Shown here piece after piece: positions 16,977 to 25,758 of a stretch of DNA of 64,000 bases. Location of the stretch: positions 1-64,000 of the forward strand of contig CAWHBI010000013.1 of assembly GCA_963827545.1 (NCBI GenBank). Reading direction: 5' to 3'. Every line of letters begins with the position of its first letter. Within the stretch, counting starts at the first letter, position 1. Position numbers and translations under genes: made by a program. The DNA comes from AWTP1-13 sp963827545 (GTDB lineage Bacteria; Pseudomonadota; Alphaproteobacteria; Rhizobiales; Hyphomicrobiaceae). The notes under the pieces are model-generated. The model searched no databases. It saw nothing but the letters and a program-made list of their open reading frames with translations, and was not told the DNA's origin.

Positions 16977-18263
16977 ATGACTCGAACATTTTTCAGAACC
17001 GCGGCGGCAGCGGTAGCGCTGTTCGTGATCGCGGCGCTGCCCCTGGCCGGACAGGCCCGGGCGCAGGACACGATCAAAGTGGGCATCCTGCACTCGCTCT
17101 CGGGCACCATGGCGATCAGCGAGACGACGCTGAAAGACGTCATGCTGATGCTGATCGAGGACCAGAACAAGAAGGGTGGCCTGCTCGGCAAGAAGCTCGA
17201 GGCGGTCGTCGTGGACCCCGCCTCCAACTGGCCGCTGTTTGCGGAGAAGGCACGCGAGTTGATCACCAAGCAGGGCGTCGCCGCCGTGTTCGGCTGCTGG
17301 ACGTCGGTGTCGCGCAAGTCGGTGCTGCCGGTGTTCCGGGAGCTGAACTCCGTCCTGTTCTACCCCGTCCAGTACGAGGGTGAGGAGAGCGAGCGCAACG
17401 TCTTCTACACGGGTGCCGCGCCCAACCAGCAGGCGATCCCCGCCGTCGATTATCTCGAGAAGGAAGAGAAGGTCGTGCGCTGGGTGCTGGCCGGCACCGA
17501 CTACGTCTATCCGCGCACCACCAACAAGATCCTCGAGGCCTATCTCAGGGCCAAAGGCGTGAAGTCCGATGACATCATGATCAACTACACGCCGTTCGGT
17601 CATTCCGACTGGCAGACGATCGTGGCGGACATCAAGCGGTTCGGCTCGCAAGGCAAGCGCACCGCCATCGTCTCCACCATCAACGGCGACGCCAACGTGC
17701 CCTTCTACAAGGAGCTGGGCAACCAGGGCATCAAGGCCAAGGACATCCCCTCCGTCGCCTTCTCGGTGGGCGAGGAGGAGCTGGCTGGCATCGACACCAA
17801 GCCGTTGGTCGGGCACTTGGCCGCTTGGAACTACTTCCAGTCGGTCGACACGCCCATCAACAAGGACTTCATCGCCCGCTGGAAGACGTTCATCAAGAAC
17901 GACAAGCGCGTCACCAACGATCCCATGGAAGCGCACGTGATCGGCTTCGCCATGTGGGTCGAGGCAGTGAAGAAGGCTGGCACCACCGCCCCGGACAAGG
18001 TGATCGACGCCATCGTCGGCATCAAGGTGCCGAACCTCACGGGCGGCACGTCGGAGATGCTGGCGAACCACCACATCACCAAGCCGGTGCTGATCGGCGA
18101 GGTGCGTGCGGACGGCCAGTTCGACGTGGTGTGGAAGACCCCTGGGCTGGTTCCCGGCGACGCCTGGTCGAAAGAGCTCGACGGCTCCAAGGACCTCGTG
18201 GCCGACTGGGTCAAGCTCAAGTGCGGCAACTACAACACGAAAACCAACAAGTGCGGCGGCTGA
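16977..18263 (+). CDS. urtA: Urea ABC transporter substrate-binding protein UrtA
   Basis: 428 residues, periplasmic. A Sec signal peptide ends near ARAQD (about residue 30). The body carries the UrtA signature sequence GILHSLSGTMAISETTLKD, FGCWTSVSRKSVLP, FYPVQYEGEE and NHHITKPVLIGEV. Binds urea for the UrtBCDE importer. ATG start behind GGAGGTGG, nine bases away. First gene of a unidirectional run ending with ureG, so uptake and hydrolysis of urea are organised together, with an RpoN promoter directly upstream. Confidence 0.97.
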   Translation: MTRTFFRTAAAAVALFVIAALPLAGQARAQDTIKVGILHSLSGTMAISETTLKDVMLMLIEDQNKKGGLLGKKLEAVVVDPASNWPLFAEKARELITKQGVAAVFGCWTSVSRKSVLPVFRELNSVLFYPVQYEGEESERNVFYTGAAPNQQAIPAVDYLEKEEKVVRWVLAGTDYVYPRTTNKILEAYLRAKGVKSDDIMINYTPFGHSDWQTIVADIKRFGSQGKRTAIVSTINGDANVPFYKELGNQGIKAKDIPSVAFSVGEEELAGIDTKPLVGHLAAWNYFQSVDTPINKDFIARWKTFIKNDKRVTNDPMEAHVIGFAMWVEAVKKAGTTAPDKVIDAIVGIKVPNLTGGTSEMLANHHITKPVLIGEVRADGQFDVVWKTPGLVPGDAWSKELDGSKDLVADWVKLKCGNYNTKTNKCGG

Positions 18264-18283
18264 CGTAGCTGCCTGACACGCGC

Positions 18284-18312
18284 GGGAGGCGGCGTGGAGC
18301 CCGCCGCCTCCC
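18284..18312 (+). terminator. Intercistronic hairpin between urtA and urtB
   Basis: Perfect 10-base stem GGGAGGCGGC / GCCGCCTCCC with a 9-base loop, not followed by a T-run. Such hairpins after a binding-protein gene often protect the upstream message or reduce read-through, giving more UrtA than permease. It overlaps the GTG at 18294, making that codon a poor urtB start. Confidence 0.6.
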
Positions 18313-18338
18313 TTCGAATGCGAATACCGGGGATGGGG

Positions 18339-19952
18339 ATGCGGATTTCTTGCGCACGCTTGGCGGCGCTGCTGGCGGCCATCGGCTTGCTTGTGCTCGG
18401 TGGCATGCCCGCCCGCGCCCAAGGCTATGAGCAGGCGCTTGCGGGCTTTGCCGCCGATTCCTTCAGCGACACAGATGCAGCGATCACCGGCGTCGCCGGC
18501 AGTGGCCATCCGCTGGCCGCCAAGGTGATCGAGGCCCTGCAGGACGGCCGTCTGCTGTTCAACCCGGACGACAAGAAGATCTATATCCGCGAGGCCTCGG
18601 GCACGCTGCTCGACGCCGCCGCAGGAACCCCCATCGCCGGTGACGCGCCGGCCGGTCTCAAGACGGTGCGCCTCAACAACCGGCTGCGCCGAGCGGTCGA
18701 GGCGGCGCTGGGTGGCCTGACCTTGCTCGCACCCGACCCGGCCAGGCGCTTCGAGGCGGCGCAGGCCGTGTTCAAGTCGCGCGATGCCAATGCGCTGCCG
18801 GCGCTGGAGGCGGCACTCGCCAAGGAAACCGACCGGCGCGTGAAGAAGGCGCTGTCGGAGGCCAAGGCGGCCGTCGTCGTCATGCAAGCCGCCGCCAAGG
18901 AGATCGACCAGCTCGAGGCCATCGCCGTCATCCGCGATCGCAGCGACCAGGAGGCGCGGGCGCTGCTCGGCAGCTTGCCCGCCAGCCTTCCGCCCGACGT
19001 CCAGCGTGGGGTGGCCGATGCCATCACCGCGATCGACCAGCACCTCGAGCGTTGGAGGCAGGTGCAGCATCTGTGGTACGGGATCTCGCTCGGCTCCGTG
19101 CTGCTGCTTGCCGCCATCGGCCTGGCCATCACCTTCGGCGTCATGGGCGTCATCAACATGGCGCACGGCGAGATGGTGATGCTGGGCGCCTACACCACCT
19201 TCGTGGTGCAGGAGGTGATCCGCACTACCGCGCCCTGGCTGTTCGACTACTCGCTGGCGATCGCCATTCCGGCGGCATTCGTGGTGGCCGGCCTGGTCGG
19301 CATCGCCATCGAGCGCGGGGTCATCCAGTTCCTGTACGGCCGGCCGCTGGAGACGCTGCTCGCCACCTGGGGCATCAGTCTTATCCTGCAGCAGGCCGTG
19401 CGCACCACCTTCGGCGCCAACAATCGCGAGGTGGGCACGCCGAGCTTCATGTCGGGCGTGGTCGAGTTCGGGGGGCTAGCCATCACGCTCAACCGGTTCT
19501 GGATCATCGTGTTCGCCGGCATCGTGTTCACCGCGCTGCTGGGGGCGCTGCGCTACACCACGCTGGGGCTGCACATGCGCGCCGTCACGCAGAACCGGCG
19601 CATGGCAAGCTCCATGGCGATCCACACCGGGCGCATCGATGCGCTCACGTTCGGCCTGGGATCGGGCATCGCCGGTCTCGCAGGCGTGGCGCTCTCCCAG
19701 ATCGACAACGTTTCCCCCAACCTCGGCCAGAGCTACATCATCGACAGCTTCCTGGTGGTGGTGTTCGGCGGCGTCGGCAACCTGTGGGGCACTCTTGTCG
19801 GCGCGCTGACGCTGGGCGTGGCCAACAAGTTCCTGGAGCCCTATGCCGGCGCCGTGCTCGGCAAGATCGCCCTGCTCGTACTGGTCATTCTCTTCATCCA
19901 GAAGCGCCCGCGCGGCCTGTTCGCGCTCAAGGGCCGGGCGGTGGAGGCATGA
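18339..19952 (+). CDS. urtB: Urea ABC transporter permease UrtB
   Basis: About 537 residues. A signal peptide (MRISCARLAALLAAIGLLVLGG) is followed by a periplasmic HEAT-like alpha-helical domain of some 230 residues that distinguishes UrtB from LivH, and then a LivH-type permease core of about eight membrane segments (GVMGVINMAHGEMVMLGAYTTF, GGVGNLWGTLVGALTLG). In-frame starts exist at 18294 (GTG), 18318, 18333 and 18339; 18339 is preferred because the hairpin covers the first and the signal peptide begins here. The stop overlaps the urtC start (ATGA). Confidence 0.95.
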   Translation: MRISCARLAALLAAIGLLVLGGMPARAQGYEQALAGFAADSFSDTDAAITGVAGSGHPLAAKVIEALQDGRLLFNPDDKKIYIREASGTLLDAAAGTPIAGDAPAGLKTVRLNNRLRRAVEAALGGLTLLAPDPARRFEAAQAVFKSRDANALPALEAALAKETDRRVKKALSEAKAAVVVMQAAAKEIDQLEAIAVIRDRSDQEARALLGSLPASLPPDVQRGVADAITAIDQHLERWRQVQHLWYGISLGSVLLLAAIGLAITFGVMGVINMAHGEMVMLGAYTTFVVQEVIRTTAPWLFDYSLAIAIPAAFVVAGLVGIAIERGVIQFLYGRPLETLLATWGISLILQQAVRTTFGANNREVGTPSFMSGVVEFGGLAITLNRFWIIVFAGIVFTALLGALRYTTLGLHMRAVTQNRRMASSMAIHTGRIDALTFGLGSGIAGLAGVALSQIDNVSPNLGQSYIIDSFLVVVFGGVGNLWGTLVGALTLGVANKFLEPYAGAVLGKIALLVLVILFIQKRPRGLFALKGRAVEA

Positions 19953-21220
19953 TCACGCGCCGGTTCCTCGAGGCCCCTGACGGCCGCGGCTGGATTTTCC
20001 TGGGCATCCTGGCGGCCGCGGCGGTCCTGGTGCCGTTCCTCAACGTGTTCGTGCCGCCGTCCTCGCCTTTCCACGTGTCGACCACGACCGTGTCGCTATG
20101 GGGCAAGTACCTGTGCTTCGCGCTGCTGGCGCTGTCGCTCGATCTGGTGTGGGGCTATTGCGGGATCCTGTCGCTCGGCCACGGCGCATTCTTTGCGCTC
20201 GGCGGCTATGCCATGGGCATGTACATGATGCGCCAGATCGGCACGCGCGGGGTCTACGCCCATCCCATCCTTCCCGATTTCATGATGTTCCTGAACTGGA
20301 AGGAGCTGCCCTGGTACTGGTACGGGTTCAATCATTTCCCCTTTGCGGCCTTCATGATCCTGGCTGTGCCGGGCGCTCTGGCGTTCGTGTTCGGCTGGTT
20401 CGCCTTCCGCAGCCGCGTCACGGGCGTCTACCTGTCGATCATCACCCAGGCGCTCACCTTTGCGCTGATGCTGGGCTTCTTCCGCAACGACTTCGGCTTC
20501 GGCGGCAACAACGGCCTGACCGACTTCAAGGACATTCTAGGGTTCAATGTGCAGGCCACCACGACGCGGGCGGCGCTGTTCGCACTTTCGGCGGTGGCCT
20601 TGGGCCTGGGCTATCTCGTCGCGCAGGCCGTGGTGCGCTCCAAGGCGGGCAAGGTTCTGATCGCCGTGCGCGACGAGGAGAGCCGCACGCGCTTCCTCGG
20701 CTATCGTGTCGAGCACTACAAGACTTACGTGTTCACGCTGTCCGCATGCATGGCCGGTATTGCCGGGGCTCTCTATGTGCCGCAGGTCGGCATCATCAAC
20801 CCGAGCGAGTTTGCGCCCGCCAATTCCATCGAGATGGTGATCTGGGTGGCGGTCGGCGGTCGCGGCACGCTGGTCGGCGCGGCGCTCGGAGCGGTCCTGG
20901 TGAACTACGCCAAGACGATATTCACTATCGGCACGCTGGCGCCCTACTGGTTGTTCATCCTGGGCACCTTGTTCGTGCTGGTCACGATCTTCCTGCCGCG
21001 TGGCGTGCTGGGCCTGCTGCCGAGGCGCGAGGCGAGCCCCAGCGTCCCCTCCCCCGTCGCGCCGGAGGCGCGCGCAGATGTCTCGGGGGAGGGACAGGTA
21101 GGGGGGGATCGCAGAACATCTATGGTTGGGGTTACCCCCACCCCTAGCCCCTCCCCGCAAGGGGGAGGGGAACCCGTCGCGCGAGCGGGACGGAAACCCG
21201 CGCCGCAACTGGCGGAGTGA
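19949..21220 (+). CDS. urtC: Urea ABC transporter permease UrtC with a repeat-encoded tail
   Basis: 423 residues, LivM-type inner-membrane permease of about ten segments (SLDLVWGYCGILSLGHGAFFALGGY, AVGGRGTLVGAALGAVLVNY, LFVLVTIFLPRGVLGLL). Normal UrtC ends soon after LPRR. Here about 60 extra residues (Pro/Ser/Gly-rich, from roughly residue 366) are read through repeat B1 to a stop at 21220. The start overlaps the urtB stop by four bases. Part of UrtABCDE. Confidence 0.95.
   Translation: MITRRFLEAPDGRGWIFLGILAAAAVLVPFLNVFVPPSSPFHVSTTTVSLWGKYLCFALLALSLDLVWGYCGILSLGHGAFFALGGYAMGMYMMRQIGTRGVYAHPILPDFMMFLNWKELPWYWYGFNHFPFAAFMILAVPGALAFVFGWFAFRSRVTGVYLSIITQALTFALMLGFFRNDFGFGGNNGLTDFKDILGFNVQATTTRAALFALSAVALGLGYLVAQAVVRSKAGKVLIAVRDEESRTRFLGYRVEHYKTYVFTLSACMAGIAGALYVPQVGIINPSEFAPANSIEMVIWVAVGGRGTLVGAALGAVLVNYAKTIFTIGTLAPYWLFILGTLFVLVTIFLPRGVLGLLPRREASPSVPSPVAPEARADVSGEGQVGGDRRTSMVGVTPTPSPSPQGGGEPVARAGRKPAPQLAE
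21046..21171. repeat. Palindromic repeat, family B copy 1, inside the urtC reading frame
   Basis: CCCCTCCCCC and GGGGGAGGGG hairpins around a core containing GCAGAACATCT and GGTTACCCCCACCCCTA. The order matches copy 2 at 61946. It lies entirely within the open frame of urtC and encodes most of the added tail. Confidence 0.8.
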
Positions 21221-21223
21221 GCC

Positions 21224-22000
21224 ATGGCCGTCAGCCCCGCCGTCGGAAAGCCGCGCGAGATCACGCAAAGCCTGCTCTATTTGAGCGGCGTGACGGTCAG
21301 CTTCGACGGCTTCCGCGCCTTGAACAACCTGTCCCTCGATCTCGCCCATGGCGAGATGCGCGCCATCATCGGTCCCAACGGGGCCGGCAAGACCACCATG
21401 ATGGACGTCATCACCGGCAAGACCAGGCCCGACAGCGGCGAGGTGCTGTTCGACAATGGCAGCGTCGATCTCAGGACCAAGGACGAGGCGGCCATCGCCC
21501 AGCTCGGCATCGGCCGCAAGTTCCAGAAGCCGACCGTGTTCGACAACCACACGGTCGAGGACAACGTGCTGCTCGCGCTGGATGGCGACCGCACCGTCAG
21601 GCGCAACCTGTTCTGGCGCCCCAATGGCGATGCGGAGCGCATCAGCGCGATCCTGAAGACCATTGGCCTCACCGCGCACCGCCAGCGGCTGGCCGGCGCC
21701 CTGTCGCACGGCCAGAAGCAGTGGCTCGAGATCGGCATGCTCATCGCGCAGGATCCCAAGCTCCTGCTGGTCGACGAGCCGGTCGCCGGCATGACGGACG
21801 CGGAGTCCATGACGACCGCCGAGCTCCTGCGCGACATCGCCAAGGACCACACCGTCATCGTGGTGGAGCACGACATGGAGTTCGTGCGCCGCCTCGGCGT
21901 GAAGGTGACGGTGCTGCACGAGGGCTCGGTGCTGGCGGAAGGCTCCATCGACGAGGTCAGCGCCAACGAGCGCGTGGTCGAGGTCTACTTGGGGCGGTGA
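21224..22000 (+). CDS. urtD: Urea ABC transporter ATPase UrtD
   Basis: 258 residues, LivG-type ATPase. Walker A GPNGAGKTT, LSHGQKQWLEIGM (the UrtD form of the ABC signature), Walker B LLLVDEPVAGMTDAE, and EHDMEFVR. Pairs with UrtE on the cytoplasmic face. The ATG lies three bases after the urtC stop, and the ribosome-binding site GGCGGAG falls within the urtC end. Followed by repeat A3. Confidence 0.96.
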   Translation: MAVSPAVGKPREITQSLLYLSGVTVSFDGFRALNNLSLDLAHGEMRAIIGPNGAGKTTMMDVITGKTRPDSGEVLFDNGSVDLRTKDEAAIAQLGIGRKFQKPTVFDNHTVEDNVLLALDGDRTVRRNLFWRPNGDAERISAILKTIGLTAHRQRLAGALSHGQKQWLEIGMLIAQDPKLLLVDEPVAGMTDAESMTTAELLRDIAKDHTVIVVEHDMEFVRRLGVKVTVLHEGSVLAEGSIDEVSANERVVEVYLGR

Positions 22001-22013
22001 CGGCGATGGGATT

Positions 22014-22160
22014 CCCTCTCCCCATGCCTTTTCGGCATGGGGAGAGGGTTAGGGTGAGGGGCGGCACAAAGCACCGACGTTTCTTGCGGCCGCCCCTCAC
22101 CCCGACCCTCTCGTCATGGCGAAGCCATGCTCCGCATGGACGCAAGCGGGGAGAGGGGGA
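22014..22160. repeat. Palindromic intergenic repeat, family A copy 3
   Basis: Core arms GGGTGAGGGGCGGC and GCCGCCCCTCACCC with terminal hairpins, between urtD and urtE in the direction of transcription. Its right end (GGGGAGAGGGGGAAGGG) runs into the urtE ribosome-binding region. Confidence 0.85.
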
Positions 22161-22177
22161 AGGGACGGGAGGTAAGT

Positions 22178-22873
22178 ATGCTGACGGTCGAATCGATCGA
22201 TCTCTACTATGGCGCCGCGCAGGCGCTGCGGCGGGTGTCGGTCTCAGCCGAGCCCGGCAAGATCACCTGCGTGCTCGGCCGCAACGGAGTGGGCAAGAGC
22301 TCGCTCTTGCGTGCCATCGTCGGCCACCAGCCCGTGCGCGCGGGCCGCGTGCTGCTCGACGGGCAGGACATCACCCGCCTCAAGGCCTACGAGCGGGCCC
22401 GCCGCGGCATCGCCTACGTGCCGCAGGGCCGCGAGATCTTCCCCCTCCTCACAGTGCGCGAGAACCTGGAAACGGGATTCGCCCGGCTTCCCCCCAGCGA
22501 GCGGGCCGTCCCCGACGAGCTTTTCGATCTCTTCCCCATCCTCAAGTCCATGCTGGGCCGGCGTGGCGGCGATCTCTCGGGCGGCCAGCAGCAGCAGCTC
22601 GCCATCGCCCGTGCCCTCGTCACCCAGCCCAGGCTGCTGGTGCTGGACGAGCCGACCGAGGGCATCCAGCCCTCCATCATCAAGGATATCGGCCGCGCCA
22701 TCACCTATCTGCGTGAGCAAGGGAAAATGGCGATCCTGCTGGTCGAGCAGTACTTCGATTTCGCCCGCTCGCTGGCCGACAACTATGCGGTGATGGAGCG
22801 CGGCGAGGTGGTGCTGGCCGGCAAGGGCGCGGAGATGGTGGAGAGCGACGTTCGGCGCTACCTTACGGTGTGA
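22178..22873 (+). CDS. urtE: Urea ABC transporter ATPase UrtE
   Basis: 231 residues, LivF-type ATPase. Walker A GRNGVGKSS, signature LSGGQQQQLAIARAL, Walker B LLVLDEPTEGIQPS (IQPS is characteristic of UrtE), then VEQYFDFA. Start at the ATG (MLTVESIDLYYG) behind GGGAGG; an upstream in-frame ATG at 22127 lies within the repeat. Completes the UrtABCDE importer. Confidence 0.96.
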   Translation: MLTVESIDLYYGAAQALRRVSVSAEPGKITCVLGRNGVGKSSLLRAIVGHQPVRAGRVLLDGQDITRLKAYERARRGIAYVPQGREIFPLLTVRENLETGFARLPPSERAVPDELFDLFPILKSMLGRRGGDLSGGQQQQLAIARALVTQPRLLVLDEPTEGIQPSIIKDIGRAITYLREQGKMAILLVEQYFDFARSLADNYAVMERGEVVLAGKGAEMVESDVRRYLTV

Positions 22874-22876
22874 CTT

Positions 22877-22968
22877 GTAGGTTGGGTCAAGCGCAGCGCA
22901 TGACCCAACACTAGATCGACCAACGCGATATAGTGTTGGGTCATGCGCTGCGCTTGACCCAACCTACA
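22877..22968. repeat. Palindromic intergenic repeat, family C copy 1
   Basis: Long inverted repeat with arms GTAGGTTGGGTCAAGCGCAG / complement and inner ATGACCCAACACTA / complement. Related copies lie at 44545 and 60328. Occupies the whole urtE-ureD gap. Confidence 0.85.
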
Positions 22969-22987
22969 ACTGGAGGAAATCGCTCGC

Positions 22988-23809
22988 GTGCTTCAGGCCC
23001 GGTCCTGGCTGCCGCGCACGGAAGGCTCGGTGCGCCTCGGGTTTGTCCCTGACGCCGGGCAAACGCGGCTCGGCGTGCTGCGCCAGGAGGGCGCTGCACG
23101 GGTTCGCTTTCCCAAGCCGGCCGTGGGCGAACCTCCCGAAGCCGTGCTCCTCAACACGGCCGGCGGGCTCACTGGCGGCGACCGCATCGATATCGACGTG
23201 ACGCTCGCCGCCCAGTGCAACGCGACGGTGACCTCCGCTGCCGCCGAGAAAATCTACCGGTCCCTCGAGGGTGAAACCGAAATCCGGGTACGCCTGCAGC
23301 TGGCTGATGCTGCACGCCTCGCGTGGCTGCCGCAGCCGACCATCCTGTTCGACAAGGCCAGGCTCGATCGGCGCACGGACGTGGCGATGTCGCGCAGCGC
23401 CACCTTCCTCGCCGCCGAGTTCCTGATCTTCGGGCGCGCCGCCATGGGCGAGGACGTGCGCCGTGGCGCGGCCCGCGATGCCTGGCGCCTGCGCTGCGAC
23501 GGCCGGCTCGTTTTTGCCGATACTTTTCTCATCGACGGACCCATCGCCCATATCCTGGACCGAAGCGCCACCCTCGATGGTGCCCGCGCCTCCGCCTTGC
23601 TCGTCTATGCAGCGCCGGATGCAGCGTCCCGCCTCGAGGAGGTGCGCGCGCTCCTGCAGGATGCGAACTGCACTGCGGGCGCGAGCACCTGGAACGACCT
23701 GCTCGTCGTGCGCGGCGCGGCGCGCGATGGCCGCATCCTGCAGAAAGACCTTGAACCGTTGATCGCCAGGCTCGCCGGCCGGCCGCTGCCGCGCGTGTGG
23801 CAGTGCTGA
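22988..23809 (+). CDS. ureD: Urease accessory protein UreD
   Basis: 273 residues. UreD forms the UreD-F-G complex that loads nickel into apo-urease. Family motifs: LLNTAGGLTGGDRIDIDV, AAEKIYRS, LPQPTILFDKARLDR, AAEFLIFGRAAMGE. GTG start nine bases after GGAGG. Follows the urea transporter genes and precedes ureA, the usual order in Hyphomicrobiales. Confidence 0.96.
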   Translation: MLQARSWLPRTEGSVRLGFVPDAGQTRLGVLRQEGAARVRFPKPAVGEPPEAVLLNTAGGLTGGDRIDIDVTLAAQCNATVTSAAAEKIYRSLEGETEIRVRLQLADAARLAWLPQPTILFDKARLDRRTDVAMSRSATFLAAEFLIFGRAAMGEDVRRGAARDAWRLRCDGRLVFADTFLIDGPIAHILDRSATLDGARASALLVYAAPDAASRLEEVRALLQDANCTAGASTWNDLLVVRGAARDGRILQKDLEPLIARLAGRPLPRVWQC

Positions 23810-23812
23810 CGG

Positions 23813-23887
23813 GGTGTCAGACCCTCTGGGTCTGACACCGTGATGGAACGATGGTGCTATGGTGTCAGACCCAGAGGGTCTGACACC
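23813..23887. repeat. Palindromic intergenic repeat, family D copy 1
   Basis: Two successive palindromes, each GGTGTCAGACCC ... GGGTCTGACACC, separated by about 21 bases. Shares the GGTCAGACCC/GGGTCTGACC theme with copies at 29360, 29519 and 30245. Confidence 0.8.
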
Positions 23888-23906
23888 GGCAGCGCAGGGG
23901 AACCGC

Positions 23907-24209
23907 ATGAACCTCACCGGCCGCGAGAAGGACAAGCTGCTGATCTCCATGGCGGCCATCGTGGCCCGCCGCCGGCTGGAGCGCGGCGTCAAGCTCAACC
24001 ATCCCGAGGCCGTGGCGCTGATCTCCGACTTCGTGGTGGAAGGCGCGCGCGACGGGCGCAGCGTGGCCGACCTGATGGAAGCCGGCGCGCAGGTCGTCAC
24101 CCGCGCCCAGGTGATGGACGGCATCGCCGAGATCATCCACGACGTGCAGGTGGAAGCCACGTTCCCCGACGGCGTCAAGCTCGTCACTGTCCACAAGCCG
24201 ATCAGGTAG
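23907..24209 (+). CDS. ureA: Urease gamma subunit UreA
   Basis: 100 residues, full length for a gamma subunit. Motifs MNLTGREKDKLLI, RGVKLNHPEAVALI and VTVHKPI are typical. ATG start selected over the upstream in-frame GTG inside repeat D1. Structural subunit of the cytosolic nickel urease with UreB and UreC. Confidence 0.97.
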   Translation: MNLTGREKDKLLISMAAIVARRRLERGVKLNHPEAVALISDFVVEGARDGRSVADLMEAGAQVVTRAQVMDGIAEIIHDVQVEATFPDGVKLVTVHKPIR

Positions 24210-24308
24210 CAAAGACAAAAAGGAGTTGTTGTGTGAAGGTTCTGACGAAGATGGCGCGTCGTTCGCTGAATGGGCCGTTGCGCGGCTCTCTGATGCTGGC
24301 CGGCAAGG

Positions 24309-24512
24309 CCCTTCTCCCCTTGGGGAGAAGGTGCCCCGAAGGGGCGGATGAGGGGGCCTTCGCACGCGCTCCAGGAAGTTGCCCCTCACCAGTTCGGCCA
24401 GATGACTTACGGCCGCATCATCATGGCAGGCGCAGTTCTTCGCCGTTGGCGACAGCGTCCGTAAGTCATGGCGTCACGTCCTCTCCCCCGAGGGGAGAGG
24501 GGGCTTGCGGCG
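24309..24512. repeat. Hairpin-rich repeat, family H
   Basis: CTTCTCCCC/GGGGAGAAG, GCCCCGAAGGGGC and a terminal CTCTCCCCCGAGGGGAGAG hairpin enclose about 130 bases without coding signal. Occupies most of the 329-base ureA-ureJ gap; probably an unrelated composite of the same element class as A. Confidence 0.65.
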
Positions 24513-24538
24513 CGCGAGGCCGGACCGCGCTTTCATAC

Positions 24539-25107
24539 ATGCTCGCGGCTGCGGCTACGGCAACCGTCGGGAGCGGGACAGCGATGGCGCATACCGGCAC
24601 CGAGCATGTCGTATCGTTTGCGTCCGGCTTCACTCATCCCTGGACCGGGCTCGACCACATGCTGGCGATGGTGGCGGTTGGCTTATGGGCCGGCCTGAAC
24701 GGCGGGCGTGCGCTGTGGGCCTGGCCCGTCGCCTTTGTCGGGCGTGATGGTGCTGGGCGGCGTGCTGGGCATGGCCGGCGTTGCCCTTGCCCATGGTGGA
24801 ATCCGGCATCCTCGCCTCCGTGGTCGTGCTGGGGCTCCTGGTGCTGGCGGCGGCTCGCCTGCCGGTTCCCATCGGGGCTGGTCTGGTCGCGGTGTTTGCT
24901 CTGTTGCACGGTCATGCGCACGGCGCCGAGCTTCCAGGGGATGCTGCTGCTGCCACCTACGCTGCCGGTTTCGCGCTCGCTACCGCGCTTCTTCATGCCA
25001 TCGGCCTCGCCGTCACGCGGATCGCCACGAGCCCGCGCGGGCGCCTGCTGGTGCGAGGCGCCGGCGCCCTGGTTGCCGCCGCCGGTGTCGCTCTCGCGGT
25101 TGTCTAG
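24539..25107 (+). CDS. ureJ: HupE/UreJ-family membrane protein (two frameshifts)
   Basis: Small polytopic membrane protein thought to help nickel entry for urease. AHTGTEHVVSFASGFTHPWTGLDHMLAMVAVGLWAG is the HupE/UreJ signature with conserved His and Asp. The protein leaves frame at about 24741 (AFVG then VMVLGGVLGMAGVAL) and returns near 24789 (MVESGILASVVVLGLLV ... LLHGHAHGAELP), ending at 25107. The N-terminus is uncertain: an ATG at 24539 precedes a short hydrophobic stretch, and repeat H is close by. A pseudogene or a region of poor sequence. Confidence 0.78.
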
Positions 25108-25116
25108 GAGGACGCC

Positions 25117-25422
25117 ATGATCCCCGGCGAAGTCATCACCGCGCCCGGCGACATCGAGCTCAACGCCGGCCGGCCGTCCATTACGCTCACGGTCGCCAAC
25201 ACCGGCGACCGGCCGATCCAGGTCGGCTCGCACTACCACTTCGCCGAGACCAACAAGGCGCTGTCTTTCGATCGGGCGAGAGCGCGCGGCCACCGCCTCG
25301 ACATCGCCGCCGGCACCGCGGTGCGCTTCGAGCCGGGCCAGACCCGCGACGTGCAGCTCGTGCCGTTCGGCGGCAGGCGCGAGGTCTATGGGTTCCAGCA
25401 GGAGGTGATGGGGAAGTTGTGA
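25117..25422 (+). CDS. ureB: Urease beta subunit UreB
   Basis: 101 residues, complete. MIPGEVITAPGDIELN, NTGDRPIQVGSHYHFAETN and VRFEPGQTRDVQLVPFGG are diagnostic. ATG behind AGGAGG. Normally ureC follows at once; here a toxin-antitoxin module of about 750 bases separates them. Confidence 0.97.
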   Translation: MIPGEVITAPGDIELNAGRPSITLTVANTGDRPIQVGSHYHFAETNKALSFDRARARGHRLDIAAGTAVRFEPGQTRDVQLVPFGGRREVYGFQQEVMGKL

Positions 25423-25424
25423 AT

Positions 25425-25450
25425 TCCTTACTTCTCATATAAAGTAAGGA
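25425..25450 (+). promoter_or_regulatory. Inverted repeat ahead of vapBC
   Basis: Perfect 9-base arms TCCTTACTT (25425-25433) and AAGTAAGGA (25442-25450) around CTCATATA, starting three bases after the ureB stop and ending 30 bases before vapB. Likely operator for VapB/VapBC; also possibly a weak hairpin at the ureB end. Confidence 0.55.
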
Positions 25451-25479
25451 TAGTCTCCATACACCTACGGAGGTCCGCC

Positions 25480-25758
25480 GTGACCCTGATGGAAGCCAAA
25501 GTGACATCCAAGGGCCAGATAACGCTGCCCGTTGAGCTCCGTACCCGGCTGAGCATCGAGCCTGGAGATCGGGTCATGTTCATCGAGCAAGCCGATGGCT
25601 CTTTCGCCCTCAAGGTTCGCAGCGGCACGTTCGCTGACCTGAGAGGCATCTTGGCCAACAAGGTCAAGCGGCGACCGACCAACGCCGAGATAGAGAAGTG
25701 GATCGACGAGGCAAGGTCACGGGCGCTGCCCCGGGGTGTCAAGAAGCGTGGGTCGTGA
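25480..25758 (+). CDS. vapB: AbrB/MazE-fold antitoxin (VapB-like)
   Basis: 92 residues. EAKVTSKGQITLPVELRTRL is the swapped-hairpin AbrB DNA-binding motif; the C-terminal helix (NAEIEKWIDEARSRALPRG) is the toxin-binding part. GTG start five bases after GGAGGT; the ATG three codons later is spaced too far. The stop overlaps the toxin start (GTGA). Confidence 0.88.
   Translation: MTLMEAKVTSKGQITLPVELRTRLSIEPGDRVMFIEQADGSFALKVRSGTFADLRGILANKVKRRPTNAEIEKWIDEARSRALPRGVKKRGS

Noticed and set aside
18284..18312. Hairpin after urtA as a full terminator ending the operon
   Set aside because: No T-run and urtB begins within 30 bases in the same direction; partial attenuation or message protection is more consistent.
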